Positions 7,768-16,425 of a stretch of DNA of 29,814 nucleotides are shown here, in pieces. Within the stretch, counting starts at the first letter, position 1, and each line of letters starts with the position of its first letter. The stretch is from assembly GCA_900542055.1 (NCBI GenBank), contig UQMA01000017.1, positions 1 to 29,814 of the forward strand, in the 5' to 3' direction. A model generated the notes under the pieces. The model ran no database searches and was not told the DNA's origin. It worked only from the letters and a program-made list of their open reading frames with translations. The stretch is from an uncultured Azospirillum sp. Its GTDB lineage: Bacteria > Pseudomonadota > Alphaproteobacteria > RF32 > CAG-239. Made by a program: the position numbers and the translations under genes.

Positions 7768-9077
7768 TATTCTATAACCTCAAAAACGGTTTTTCTTGGA
7801 GCAGGATTTTTATCACTGATAAAAATGTTGCGGCGAATGGTTTCAGCAGCTTGTTCATAATCACTTTCGTTTTCTGCATGTACAAAAGCCAGAGGTGTCT
7901 CCTCGTCAACATAATCGCCGATCTGGCAGAAACCAGAAAATCCGGTTGCGTAGTCGATGGATTGATTTGGATTTGTTCGTCCTCCTTTGAGTGCTACAAC
8001 GCCTAGTCCTATATTACGTGTGTTCATGCCGGAAATATAGCCGGAAGTTTCTGCAAAAACAGGAAGTTTCAGTTGACTTGCCGGCAGATATTTTTCGGGA
8101 TTTTCAACAAAATCGTTTGGACCTCCGAGAGCGCTGACCATGCGGGCAAAAATTTCAACGGCTTTGCCTGTCTCAAGATTTTGACGTAACTGTTGTTTTG
8201 CTGCTTCAACAGTTGTGAAAAGCTTGGCTTGGACGAGCAAATTAGCGGTTAATTCCATTGTTATCGAATCGAGGCGGGGATCAATATTGATGTTTTTGAG
8301 ATAATTTACGGCTTCAAGCATCTCAACGGCATTTCCGGCAGTTGTCCCCAGAACCTGATTCATATCCGTTAAAAGAGCTTTTGTTCCTGTTCCTGCGTTA
8401 TTTGCAACACTGACGATAGATTTTGCCAGTGCTTGCGCGTCTTCAAGACTTCCCATAAAAGCGCCGTTTCCGCATTTTAAATCCATAATCAAATAATCAA
8501 GTCCGGCCGCTAATTTTTTAGACAGAACCGAAGCTGTAATCAGTGGAATTGATTCGACTGTGCCGCTCACATCGCGAATTGCGTAAATTTTTTTGTCTGC
8601 CGGAGCTAGATTGCCGGTTTGTCCGATAATGGCGCAACCGACTTCTTTTACCGTTTTGCGGAACAGTTCATTGGATGGGCAAGTTTGATAGCCGGGGATA
8701 GAATCAAATTTGTCCAAAGTTCCGCCGGTATGTCCCAATCCGCGTCCTGAAATCATGGGAACATAAGCTCCGCAGGAAGCAAGAAGCGGAGCCAGCATTA
8801 AACTGACTTTATCTCCGACGCCGCCCGTGGAGTGTTTGTCTACGGCAGGCCCGTTTAAGTCATCCCATTTCAAAATGTCGCCTGAATCTCTCATGCTGAG
8901 CGTTAATGCTGTGGTTTCGGCTTTGGTCATACCGTTCAAAAAAACAGCCATGGTCAGAGAGGCTATTTGACAGTCAGCTATTTCACCGTTTGTGATGCCT
9001 TTTATAAAGGCATTGATTTCATCGGCTGAAAGTTCTTGTTTGTCGCGTTTTTTGCGAATTAATTCTTGTGGTAACAT
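7767..9077 (-). CDS. deoA: Thymidine phosphorylase
   Basis: DeoA phosphorolyses thymidine or deoxyuridine to the base and deoxyribose-1-phosphate. The 436 residues show the glycosyltransferase family 3 layout. KHSTGGVGDKVSL, the phosphate-binding signature, is near residue 80. The substrate-binding part follows (SGRGLGHTGGTLDKFDSIPG), as does the conserved AIRDVSGTVESIPLI segment. The length is normal for DeoA. AGGGG lies seven bases before the ATG. It starts one base after the deoC stop, and its own stop overlaps the pgeF start. Confidence 0.97.
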   Translation of the reverse strand: MLPQELIRKKRDKQELSADEINAFIKGITNGEIADCQIASLTMAVFLNGMTKAETTALTLSMRDSGDILKWDDLNGPAVDKHSTGGVGDKVSLMLAPLLASCGAYVPMISGRGLGHTGGTLDKFDSIPGYQTCPSNELFRKTVKEVGCAIIGQTGNLAPADKKIYAIRDVSGTVESIPLITASVLSKKLAAGLDYLIMDLKCGNGAFMGSLEDAQALAKSIVSVANNAGTGTKALLTDMNQVLGTTAGNAVEMLEAVNYLKNINIDPRLDSITMELTANLLVQAKLFTTVEAAKQQLRQNLETGKAVEIFARMVSALGGPNDFVENPEKYLPASQLKLPVFAETSGYISGMNTRNIGLGVVALKGGRTNPNQSIDYATGFSGFCQIGDYVDEETPLAFVHAENESDYEQAAETIRRNIFISDKNPAPRKTVFEVIE

Positions 9078-9078
9078 G

Positions 9079-9813
9079 TCAACACCCCTTTTTTATAATT
9101 TGAATTAAGTTATCGAGCAAAGAACTGGCTCCTATTCTGAAATGCTGCGGAGCCGGCCAATCTTCGCCCAATATGGATTGAGCCAAAATAAAATATTGTC
9201 TTGCCTGTTCAAAATTTTTAATGCCGCCGCTGGCTTTAAAACCAACATTGCGCGGTGTTTCTCTAATAACTTCCAAAATTGCGTTTGCCGCATCGGTAGT
9301 CGCTGAAATTTGAGTTTTTCCGGTTGAAGTTTTAAGAAAGTTTATATTATATTCCAAACAAAGACGGCAGGCTTCTTTTAAGTTTGATATATGAGGAAAA
9401 GCTCCGCTTTCAAGGATTATTTTTATTTGTTTTCCATTGGCTTCTTTAGTGACGCATTCCATAAAATGCCGGCAGATATCGGTTTTTCCCGACAAAAAAT
9501 CTTTATAAGGAAATACGGCGTCGATTTCATCTGCGCCAAAGGCTTTGGCTTTTTTTATTTCTTCAGCAATTTCTTTAAAATTTGTTCCGCCGGCTGGAAA
9601 ATTGATAACAGTAGCGATTTTTATACCTTGTCCGTCAAGCAGTTTTTGTGCCAATGGTATAAATTTTGAATATATGCATACGGCAGCTACTTTGCCGTAT
9701 GGCGTGCATGCTTTTTCACATAATTTTGTTATTGCCGTTTCGTTGTCATCTTTATTTAATGAAGTTAAATCCAGTCCGGCAATGAGTTTTTGAGCCATTT
9801 CAAAATCACGCAT
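9079..9813 (-). CDS. deoC: Deoxyribose-phosphate aldolase
   Basis: DeoC cleaves 2-deoxyribose-5-phosphate to acetaldehyde and glyceraldehyde-3-phosphate, passing nucleoside sugar into glycolysis. The 244-residue TIM barrel has the Schiff-base lysine in NFLKTSTGK and the second catalytic lysine in GFKASGGI. The Asp of DEIDAVFPY is also present. It is close to the E. coli type, about 250 residues. GGAGA precedes the ATG at 9813. It starts two bases after punA. The phosphopentomutase (deoB) that would feed it is not in the window. Confidence 0.96.
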   Translation of the reverse strand: MRDFEMAQKLIAGLDLTSLNKDDNETAITKLCEKACTPYGKVAAVCIYSKFIPLAQKLLDGQGIKIATVINFPAGGTNFKEIAEEIKKAKAFGADEIDAVFPYKDFLSGKTDICRHFMECVTKEANGKQIKIILESGAFPHISNLKEACRLCLEYNINFLKTSTGKTQISATTDAANAILEVIRETPRNVGFKASGGIKNFEQARQYFILAQSILGEDWPAPQHFRIGASSLLDNLIQIIKKGC

Positions 9814-9815
9814 AT

Positions 9816-10616
9816 TTATTTCTCCGTAAGATAGGTCTTTATTAAAAGAGTTAATCCGGCGGAAGCTTTGTCGGCTCCGGCTAAAGTTTCTTCATGGCTG
9901 AGAGGTGTTGTCTGCATTCCTGTTCCGAAATTTGTTATGGCGGAAAACGCCAATACTTTTATACCGCAATGAACAGCGGCAATAACTTCGGGGACAGTCG
10001 ACATACCGACAGCATCGGCTCCGAGAGTGCGAAATGCTTTGATTTCGGCAGCTGTTTCAAAATTCGGTCCCAAAACCATCAAATAGACGCCTTCGTGTAA
10101 TTTTATGTTGGCCGCAGTTGCTATTCTATGGATTTTTTTGCGTAATTCCAAATCATAAGCGTTGCTCATATCTACAAAACGCGGTCCTGTCTTTTCGTCA
10201 TTTGGACCAATCAGCGGATTTTGTCCCGAGAAGTTTATGTGGTCGCTGATGAGCATAATTTCTCCAGGGGCAAAATCAGGATTGAGAGAACCGGCGGCGT
10301 TGGTGACAATAAGTTCTTTAATGCCAATGTATTTCAAAGCATGAATAACTTCGGCAATTACGGACGGGCGGTGTCCTTCATAAAGATGAAAACGCCCCTG
10401 CATACATAGAATCTCGCGTTTTCCTAAAGTTCCGATAATCATTCGTCCCTGATGTCCGGCAACAGTGCTTTGCGGAAAACCTTCAATTTCATGATAATCG
10501 ATAACCAGCGGGTTTGAAATGCCGTCAGCCAATTTTCCAAGCCCTGAGCCGAGGATTAAAGCCGTTTCCGGAGTCCGGCCTTTCAACATTTGTTTTAATT
10601 GCTGCAAATTTATCAT
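9816..10616 (-). CDS. punA: Purine nucleoside phosphorylase, trimeric 6-oxopurine type
   Basis: This 266-residue enzyme would phosphorolyse inosine, guanosine and their deoxy forms. It is of the trimeric PNP class, like mammalian PNP, not the hexameric DeoD class. Visible signatures are LILGSGLGKLAD, GRFHLYEGH, VTNAAGSLN, GPNFET (base-binding Glu), GADAVGMSTVPEV and SAITNFG. The Asn in the last motif is the residue linked to 6-oxopurine preference, so adenosine is probably not a substrate. I chose the ATG at 10616, which follows the cdd stop after one base and has GAGGA upstream, over an in-frame TTG at 10631. Confidence 0.95.
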   Translation of the reverse strand: MINLQQLKQMLKGRTPETALILGSGLGKLADGISNPLVIDYHEIEGFPQSTVAGHQGRMIIGTLGKREILCMQGRFHLYEGHRPSVIAEVIHALKYIGIKELIVTNAAGSLNPDFAPGEIMLISDHINFSGQNPLIGPNDEKTGPRFVDMSNAYDLELRKKIHRIATAANIKLHEGVYLMVLGPNFETAAEIKAFRTLGADAVGMSTVPEVIAAVHCGIKVLAFSAITNFGTGMQTTPLSHEETLAGADKASAGLTLLIKTYLTEK

Positions 10617-10617
10617 C

Positions 10618-11007
10618 TTAAAATTCCTCAAAAGCGTGCGGTAACAAATCGGATATTAAAAAAGAACGGAAATTTTTATTTATATCGGCTGTAATAATTT
10701 CGGTTTCTTTGGTCGAAAATTCTTTTATTCTTTGCAGGCAGGCGCCGCACGGAGTAACTAAAGCCTGTCCGTCGGAAATAACCATAATTTTTATTATTTT
10801 ACGCGCTCCGGTGGCCGCCATCGCGGCAATAGCACCGGCTTCGGCGCATGTTCCGCAGGGATAAGAAATATTTTCCGTGTTGCATCCTGCATATATATTG
10901 CCGTCATCAGCCAACACGGCTGCTCCTACTTTGAAATGGGAATAAGGAGCATAAGCATTTTGCATTGCTTGAAAGGCTTTATCAAAGAGCTGTTGATTTT
11001 TTTTCAT
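10618..11007 (-). CDS. cdd: Cytidine deaminase
   Basis: Cdd converts cytidine and deoxycytidine to uridine and deoxyuridine. The 129-residue protein is the short, tetrameric zinc form. The zinc and catalytic signature is TCAEAGAIAAM (Cys and Glu) with PCGACLQRI giving two more Cys ligands. AYAPYSHFKVGAAV and GCNTENISYPCGTC are the conserved substrate-binding segments. It is the first gene of the salvage operon. Its ribosome site is weak (AAGG at about 12 bases). Uridine from this step would need a uridine phosphorylase, which I do not see here; DeoA would accept deoxyuridine. Confidence 0.96.
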   Translation of the reverse strand: MKKNQQLFDKAFQAMQNAYAPYSHFKVGAAVLADDGNIYAGCNTENISYPCGTCAEAGAIAAMAATGARKIIKIMVISDGQALVTPCGACLQRIKEFSTKETEIITADINKNFRSFLISDLLPHAFEEF

Positions 11008-11051
11008 GTTATGACTTGACCTTAAATGTTTTATTAATCAATATAAGGGGT

Positions 11052-11080
11052 ATAATATGTCATGATTGTACATTTAGCAA
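11052..11080 (-). promoter_or_regulatory. Promoter of the cdd-punA-deoCA-pgeF-amidase operon
   Basis: On the minus strand TTGCTA (11080-11075), a 17-base spacer and TATTAT (11057-11052) give a plausible sigma-70 promoter, with a start near 11045 and a 38-base leader to cdd. No repressor palindrome of the DeoR or CytR type is evident. Confidence 0.55.
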
Positions 11081-11139
11081 AGATTATTTTCACTTATACC
11101 GCCGATGATGCGATATCGGCAGACGAAGAAGGATGAGCA

Positions 11140-14100
11140 ATGTTTAAAAAAATATTTTTTGGATCTTTGACAGTTGTTATTTTAGCGGTTGTCGGCGCCA
11201 CAGTCTATTTGAATATGATTGATTGGAATGAGCACAAAGCCGTTATTGCCAAACAATTTTCCGAGGCTACGGGCAAACAGGTCGCTTTTAACGGTTCTGT
11301 AAGCTTTAATATTTTCCCAACTCCTTCTTTGGAAGCTGCGGATATTGATATTTATAACATTGATGCTGCGGGCAAACAGGTTGCTTTGGCTAAAATTCAA
11401 AAATTGGTTGCTTCTTTGTCTGTGCGCTCTCTTTTGCAAGGGCGCGTTAATGTTGAAAATATGAAAGTGATAAATCCCGAGATTTTCATTGAAGCATATG
11501 ATGATGGAACTCTTAATTGGCAGTCGGGAGCCGGAAATAATCAGGATTTTTCAATTAAGAACGTTGAAGTTTCTTTCGGCAGTGTTTTGCTGGATAATGC
11601 AAAGGTGCATCTTATTGATCGTTTGTATGATGTTGATACTTTGGTCGGTAATATCAATGCTGAAGTTATTGCCGGCAGTCTTTTCGGACCATATAGAATC
11701 GAAGGAAGCTATATTAAAGACGGAAATCCTGGGGGATTTGCAATTGATCTCGGCAAATTTTCAGACAGTTTTGCAACTTCTGTTAATGCGGTTATAAGTC
11801 ATCCGCAGTCGGAAAGTTATGTGCGTTTTGACGGAACGGTTTTGTTGAAAAACGATGCTGTTAACGGAAATATTACGGTTGAGTCCAAAAATCCGGTCAA
11901 TTTTGTAAATTCTTTATTTAAAAAAGCTGAAATATCTGAGGATTATGAACATCCGTTGGCTATGTCTTTGGCTGTTAAAAGTGATAAAAGCCAAATTGCC
12001 TTGTCTAATATTGTGATAAAATATGCGGGCAGCGCCGGTGCCGGAAATATTTTAATTCCTCGGACTGAAACCAAAATCGGCGAAACGGGAATGGAACGCC
12101 GTCGTATCGATATGGCGTTTAATATGGCCGAATTTAATTTGGAGCCGGCTTTACAGCTGATTGAAGATTTTTTAAAAAAATATGATGGTCAAGACTATGT
12201 ACCAGAATATAATTTTGACATTATTGCTGATTTGAAAGCCGTAAAAACAACTTATAAAAATCAGGTTATCCGCGATTTGGATTTGAGCGTCGATTTTATG
12301 AATAATGTTTTGTCTGTTCAAAATCTGTCGGCTCAGCTGCCTTTTGACGGCATAGCAAAAGCAAAAGGCGAATTGTATGCTGTTGAAAAAGTTATGACTT
12401 ATAATTTTGATATTGAAGCTAGCAGTCCTGATTTTGCTAAAACGGTAAATTGGCTGGGGTATAATTTGCAGCCTCTGTCTAAAAATATTTATAAAAGATC
12501 ATCTGCTAAATTTACTTTAGCGGGAACTTTGCAAACTATTAAAATGGCTCCGTTTATTTTGAATGTCGATAAAACAGGACTGAACGGTAAGCTGGCTATG
12601 GTTCGCGGAAAAGAAAATAAATATTTTATAATAGCCGAAGCTGACAATATAAATTTTGACAATTATATAGAAAATATGCCGGAAGATATTGCTTCAGCCG
12701 ATTTTTCAGATAAAGTCAACTATCGTTTTAAGCAGCTTGAATTTTTGAAAGACAAAGATGTCCAATTCAGATTGAATTTGAATTCTGGAATCTGGGGAAA
12801 GATTCCGTTTGAAAAACTGGAGGCAGACGGCGTTCTCAAAAACGGCGTTTTAAAGTTAAGCGGTTTATCTTTGGGCGATGTTGCCAGTGCTCAAATTGCA
12901 GCCCGCGGCGAAATAAGCGGTTTTGGAGATGAAATTCAGTTCAAAAATCTCAATTATGGCATTTCGGTAAAAGACAATGCAGCTTTTACCGAAAGAATGG
13001 AAATAAGCCTGCCGAAAATCAAATTTAATAATTTATTGCAATTTACTTCAAAAGGTGTCATTACCGGCGGTCTTAAACGTATGGCTGTTAAATCTTCGTC
13101 AAAGCTTGGTGATGTTGATGCAGCATATAAAGGCGAAATAAGCAAAAATGAAGGAAAATATGATTTAAATGGCAAAATTGAATTGCGAAATAATGATTTT
13201 GTTAGAATGCTGAATAATTTTTCAATTAATTACAATCCTGAATATCCATTGGGATTATTAAAATTTTCAGCCGACATCAAAGGCAATTCATCAGCTCTGC
13301 TGCTGAAAAATTTAAATGCCAATATCGGAGCTAATAATTTTGCAGGTGAATTATTGTTTATTGAAAAAGAAGGTCGAAATGTTTTTAAGGCTAATTTGAA
13401 TATTAATAAGTTTGAATTTGAGCGCTTTTTCTATAATACAAATACTCGTGCGGAATTGAGCGCATTTCGTCCTAAGGGCGAAAAAGTTCCGTTTTTATCC
13501 AAACCTTTGCTGAGCAAAGCAAAAATAGATTATGATTGGAGCAAAAATTTGGATATTGAGGCTAAAATTAATGCCGGAAAAATTACTTTGCGGGATCAAA
13601 ATTTGACTAATGCTTCATGGATTATGGTTTTGAACAAGCAAGTGTTGAAAATTGCTCAATTTACGGCTGAAAAGGATAAAGGTATTGTCAATACCGATTT
13701 TGAACTTAATATTCCGGCCGGAAATAAATTAATCGGTAAACTTAATTTGTCTAATATAAATTTGAATAAGGATGAATGGAGCGGGTTGACTTATGGTTTG
13801 CTTGCAGGACAGCTTTCAGCCGATGTTTCTTTTGATACTTCCGCCGCTTCGGTCGATGATCTTATGACGCAGCTTTCGGGAAAAGGCACGTTCAAAATTG
13901 AAAAGCCGACAGTCAAAGGATGGAATTTGGGGGTTATTGAAGCCGATTTGGAAAAAAGAAGTTTGGCAGACGGTTTTAAAGCTCTGGTTCAAGAAAATTT
14001 AAGTCGCGGCGAAACTATCTTTAATTTGATAAATGGCGAATTTACAGTTGATAATGGTAATTTCAATCTTAGAAAAACGATGTTTGATGGAGATACATAT

Positions 14101-15234
14101 AGTGTGGAAATGACGGCTGACGGCAACTTGCCTTCTTGGAACGTAAATGCTTTGTGCCATGCTAATTTTAAGGGATTGGAAAATGTTTCAGGTTTTGACT
14201 TTACGTATGACGGAGGCATAAATGCCCCATCGCTTGAAACTGATGTTTCACGCGTTACGGACGTTTATACTGCGCATTTGCAAAAAGCAGCTGCTGAGGC
14301 TAAAGCCGCTGCAGATGCAAAAATTAAAAAATATCGTGATTTAATGGCAGAACAACAGGAACGGGCGGAAAAATTCAGAAAACGTCTGAATGAGACGATT
14401 TTGCCTGAATATAAGGTTGTTTCAGTTAGAACTTCCGATGAAAAAATGAAACGCTACTATTCAACCGTAAGCCGCCAAATCAATAAAGCAAATTCTGATA
14501 TCGGCGAAATTATTTCAAAAAAGAATATGGTTGATATTGGTGATGAAGTTATTGCCGCATTAAAAGAACAAAATGATTCTGTAGAAGAACAGCTGAGCAA
14601 AATTGAAAGAGATATTACATCTATTCATGCTCAAGATGTTCGCTTGCGCATCAACCAAAATTTTGCGGCGATTTCTGAAATATCAAACAAAGCGCAGAAT
14701 CTGCCGACCAAATTGCTTGAAGCCAACGGAAAATTTGGAGAACGTTTGGCAGCCATCAGCACAGGATATGTTTTGGAAAGAGATGATGAAGCTGAATCTA
14801 TGCGTAAAAAATTGGAAAATCTGGTCGGTGAAATTGATATGGCTTTTCAGCAGGCTTCACGTGATAATGTGGTTGCCAGAGGAATAACGGATATTGAAGT
14901 TTTGGAAAATTATGCAACCGATTTTGCAAAAATTCGCAGAAATATCAGTGAAAAATCAACAGCTGCAGAGCAAACTCTTCGTACATATCAAATTAATATT
15001 GATGCCAAAATAAAGAATGAAGAGCAGTCGTACAGACAACGTTTGCATGATGAAGCCGTTCAAAGAAAAATAAACGAAAATACCGGACAAATAACAACTG
15101 CCGGCGGACGTACGGAAAAAGTTGAACGCAATCTTGATGAAATAGCCCGTTCGGAACAGGCTCTTCGCCAACAAGGACAGGTTTTGGATTTCAGTAAAGA
15201 TACACAAAAGGGAATTGTTGTTCGTAATCAATAA
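11140..15234 (+). CDS. AsmA-family protein with long C-terminal coiled-coil extension
   Basis: AsmA-like proteins are inner-membrane-anchored periplasmic proteins related to lipid-transfer beta-groove proteins. They affect outer-membrane assembly. The 1364 residues begin with a signal-anchor helix (about 5-25). The AsmA N-terminal signature follows (NEHKAVIAKQFSEATGKQVAF). Then come a long repetitive beta-rich region and the AsmA C-terminal domain (about 850-1035), with GKGTFKIEKPTVKGWNLG. From about residue 1045 to the end the protein changes to a charged, Ala/Glu/Lys/Arg-rich helical region of about 320 residues with heptad-like spacing. That tail is unusual for the family. AAGGA at 11128-11132 precedes the ATG, and a small hairpin (GCCGAT/ATCGGC, 11101-11120) lies just before it. 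The gene is transcribed alone. Confidence 0.87.
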   Translation: MFKKIFFGSLTVVILAVVGATVYLNMIDWNEHKAVIAKQFSEATGKQVAFNGSVSFNIFPTPSLEAADIDIYNIDAAGKQVALAKIQKLVASLSVRSLLQGRVNVENMKVINPEIFIEAYDDGTLNWQSGAGNNQDFSIKNVEVSFGSVLLDNAKVHLIDRLYDVDTLVGNINAEVIAGSLFGPYRIEGSYIKDGNPGGFAIDLGKFSDSFATSVNAVISHPQSESYVRFDGTVLLKNDAVNGNITVESKNPVNFVNSLFKKAEISEDYEHPLAMSLAVKSDKSQIALSNIVIKYAGSAGAGNILIPRTETKIGETGMERRRIDMAFNMAEFNLEPALQLIEDFLKKYDGQDYVPEYNFDIIADLKAVKTTYKNQVIRDLDLSVDFMNNVLSVQNLSAQLPFDGIAKAKGELYAVEKVMTYNFDIEASSPDFAKTVNWLGYNLQPLSKNIYKRSSAKFTLAGTLQTIKMAPFILNVDKTGLNGKLAMVRGKENKYFIIAEADNINFDNYIENMPEDIASADFSDKVNYRFKQLEFLKDKDVQFRLNLNSGIWGKIPFEKLEADGVLKNGVLKLSGLSLGDVASAQIAARGEISGFGDEIQFKNLNYGISVKDNAAFTERMEISLPKIKFNNLLQFTSKGVITGGLKRMAVKSSSKLGDVDAAYKGEISKNEGKYDLNGKIELRNNDFVRMLNNFSINYNPEYPLGLLKFSADIKGNSSALLLKNLNANIGANNFAGELLFIEKEGRNVFKANLNINKFEFERFFYNTNTRAELSAFRPKGEKVPFLSKPLLSKAKIDYDWSKNLDIEAKINAGKITLRDQNLTNASWIMVLNKQVLKIAQFTAEKDKGIVNTDFELNIPAGNKLIGKLNLSNINLNKDEWSGLTYGLLAGQLSADVSFDTSAASVDDLMTQLSGKGTFKIEKPTVKGWNLGVIEADLEKRSLADGFKALVQENLSRGETIFNLINGEFTVDNGNFNLRKTMFDGDTYSVEMTADGNLPSWNVNALCHANFKGLENVSGFDFTYDGGINAPSLETDVSRVTDVYTAHLQKAAAEAKAAADAKIKKYRDLMAEQQERAEKFRKRLNETILPEYKVVSVRTSDEKMKRYYSTVSRQINKANSDIGEIISKKNMVDIGDEVIAALKEQNDSVEEQLSKIERDITSIHAQDVRLRINQNFAAISEISNKAQNLPTKLLEANGKFGERLAAISTGYVLERDDEAESMRKKLENLVGEIDMAFQQASRDNVVARGITDIEVLENYATDFAKIRRNISEKSTAAEQTLRTYQINIDAKIKNEEQSYRQRLHDEAVQRKINENTGQITTAGGRTEKVERNLDEIARSEQALRQQGQVLDFSKDTQKGIVVRNQ

Positions 15235-15239
15235 AATAG

Positions 15240-15264
15240 AGGCCGGATTTCCGGCTTTTATTTT
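15240..15264 (+). terminator. Intrinsic terminator after the AsmA gene
   Basis: GCCGG (15242-15246) pairs with CCGGC (15251-15255) around ATTT, extended by A-T and G-T pairs, and is followed by TTTTATTTTATT. It lies five bases after the stop codon. Confidence 0.85.
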
Positions 15265-15299
15265 ATTGTCACAAAAACGGTGGACTAAAACTTAAATGA

Positions 15300-15328
15300 C
15301 TTGTCGATACGGTTTTTGGTGCTATATT
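15300..15328 (+). promoter_or_regulatory. Promoter of the galU-like gene
   Basis: CTTGTC (15300-15305) with CTATAT (15322-15327), 16 bases apart, matches the alphaproteobacterial housekeeping pattern CTTGAC-N16/17-CTATAT closely. Predicted start is near 15335, about 30 bases before the ATG. Confidence 0.65.
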
Positions 15329-15366
15329 TTATTACATTAATAAACTGATTATTTTTGGAGATTTTA

Positions 15367-16260
15367 ATGTTTAGAAAACCTGAGGTATGTATCCTCCCCG
15401 TGGCGGGATTGTCAACACGCAATCTGCCGGCGACAAAAGTTTTGCACAAAGGATTTTTAACTTTAAACAGCCTGCCTATAATTCAATATGCGGTAGATGC
15501 CTGTGCTGAAATAGGAATTAAAGAGATAGTATTTGTTTATAGTGATCAGTCATGCAGACATTTATTTGAAAGCTATTATAAACCATATCCGTGGTTGGAA
15601 GAGCATTTAAGAGAAAAAGGCAAAATGGATTTGCTGAAGGTTGTGCAGGAAATCATTCCGGAGGGAATGAAATTTCATTTTGCTGAGCAGAAAGAGCCAA
15701 AGGGCAACGGACACGCGGTTTTGATGGCAAAAGAATATGTAGGCGACCGTGATTTTGTAGTTATGTGGCCTGATGATGTTTATATTAATGTTCACGGCGG
15801 GGCCGGAATTTTGCGTCAATTGCTTGATGTTTACGAACAGGAAGGCGGTATGGTGGAAAATATTATGGAATTTCCACGTGAAGAAATGGTGCGTTATGGC
15901 GCATTGATTGGCGCTGTTCGTGATGGAAGAATTGTTCGTGCTAAAGGAAAAATCGAAAAACCATCGTTGGAAAATGTTCCTTCAAATTATGCCAGCATGG
16001 GGCCTTATATTATGCCTAATGAAATTATGGATATTTTACCGGAAGTACAGAAAGGAACAAACGGCGAAATCAATTTGGCAGATGCCGCCGGACTTGCTGC
16101 CGCCCGAGGAATGAAACTGACCGGCGTGTTATGCGATACAATGCGTTTTGATTGCGGAACAAACGCTGAATTAGCTAAATCAAATCTGAAATTATCATTG
16201 ATGCGTAATCCTGATTTGCGGGCTTATTGCCGAGAATTGTTGGACACAATGCTGGTTTAG
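15367..16260 (+). CDS. galU: GalU-type sugar-1-phosphate nucleotidyltransferase (UTP-glucose-1-phosphate uridylyltransferase-like)
   Basis: The likely reaction is UTP + glucose-1-phosphate to UDP-glucose, a precursor for envelope sugars. The 297 residues follow GalU order: nucleotide-binding loop (PVAGLSTRNLPATK), the PKGNGHAVL segment, the metal-binding WPDD, the KIEKP motif, GEINLADA and FDCGTN. Two family motifs are altered. The glycine-rich loop has Ser where GalU usually has the second Gly (GLGTR). The usual PKEML motif reads HKGFL, keeping only the Lys and the Leu. The substrate may therefore differ from glucose-1-phosphate. I chose the ATG at 15367, six bases after GGAG, over a TTG at 15355 that overlaps the ribosome site. 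Confidence 0.8.
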   Translation: MFRKPEVCILPVAGLSTRNLPATKVLHKGFLTLNSLPIIQYAVDACAEIGIKEIVFVYSDQSCRHLFESYYKPYPWLEEHLREKGKMDLLKVVQEIIPEGMKFHFAEQKEPKGNGHAVLMAKEYVGDRDFVVMWPDDVYINVHGGAGILRQLLDVYEQEGGMVENIMEFPREEMVRYGALIGAVRDGRIVRAKGKIEKPSLENVPSNYASMGPYIMPNEIMDILPEVQKGTNGEINLADAAGLAAARGMKLTGVLCDTMRFDCGTNAELAKSNLKLSLMRNPDLRAYCRELLDTMLV

Positions 16261-16279
16261 TGAAATTGTTCTAAAATAA

Positions 16280-16305
16280 AAAGCACCATATTACGGTGCT
16301 TTTTT
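16280..16305 (+). terminator. Intrinsic terminator after galU-like gene
   Basis: AAGCACC (16281-16287) pairs with GGTGCTT (16295-16301) around a 7-base loop, followed by a T run to 16305. A clear separation between galU and the rplY operon. Confidence 0.9.
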
Positions 16306-16350
16306 CGTTTTAGCCCATACAATCTTTGTTTTTTTCAAAGAAAAAAGTTC

Positions 16351-16379
16351 TTGAAAAAACAGAAATAAAGGTGTAAACA
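16351..16379 (+). promoter_or_regulatory. Candidate rplY promoter
   Basis: TTGAAA (16351-16356) and TAAACA (16374-16379) are 17 bases apart; the -10 match is poor. A promoter must lie between the terminator ending near 16305 and rplY, and this is the best pair I can see. Confidence 0.35.
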
Positions 16380-16387
16380 ATCCACTG

Positions 16388-16425
16388 TTTGATTGGCACC
16401 CCTGGAGGTCAATCAAATGTCTTGA
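16388..16425 (+). promoter_or_regulatory. rplY leader hairpin containing a Shine-Dalgarno site and a two-codon mini-ORF
   Basis: TTTGATTG (16388-16395) pairs perfectly with CAATCAAA (16410-16417). ACC (16398-16400) with GGT (16407-16409) extends the stem past a two-base bulge. The 3' arm holds a strong GGAGG (16404-16408), spaced eight bases from ATG-TCT-TGA (16417-16425). rplY's own AAGGA begins about ten bases later. In E. coli, L25 represses its own mRNA, so a leader regulatory element is plausible; that this is one is inference. Confidence 0.45.

Noticed and set aside
10617..10631. TTG start for punA at 10631
   Set aside because: It lies within cdd and uses the region of the GAGGA site; the ATG at 10616 fits that site.
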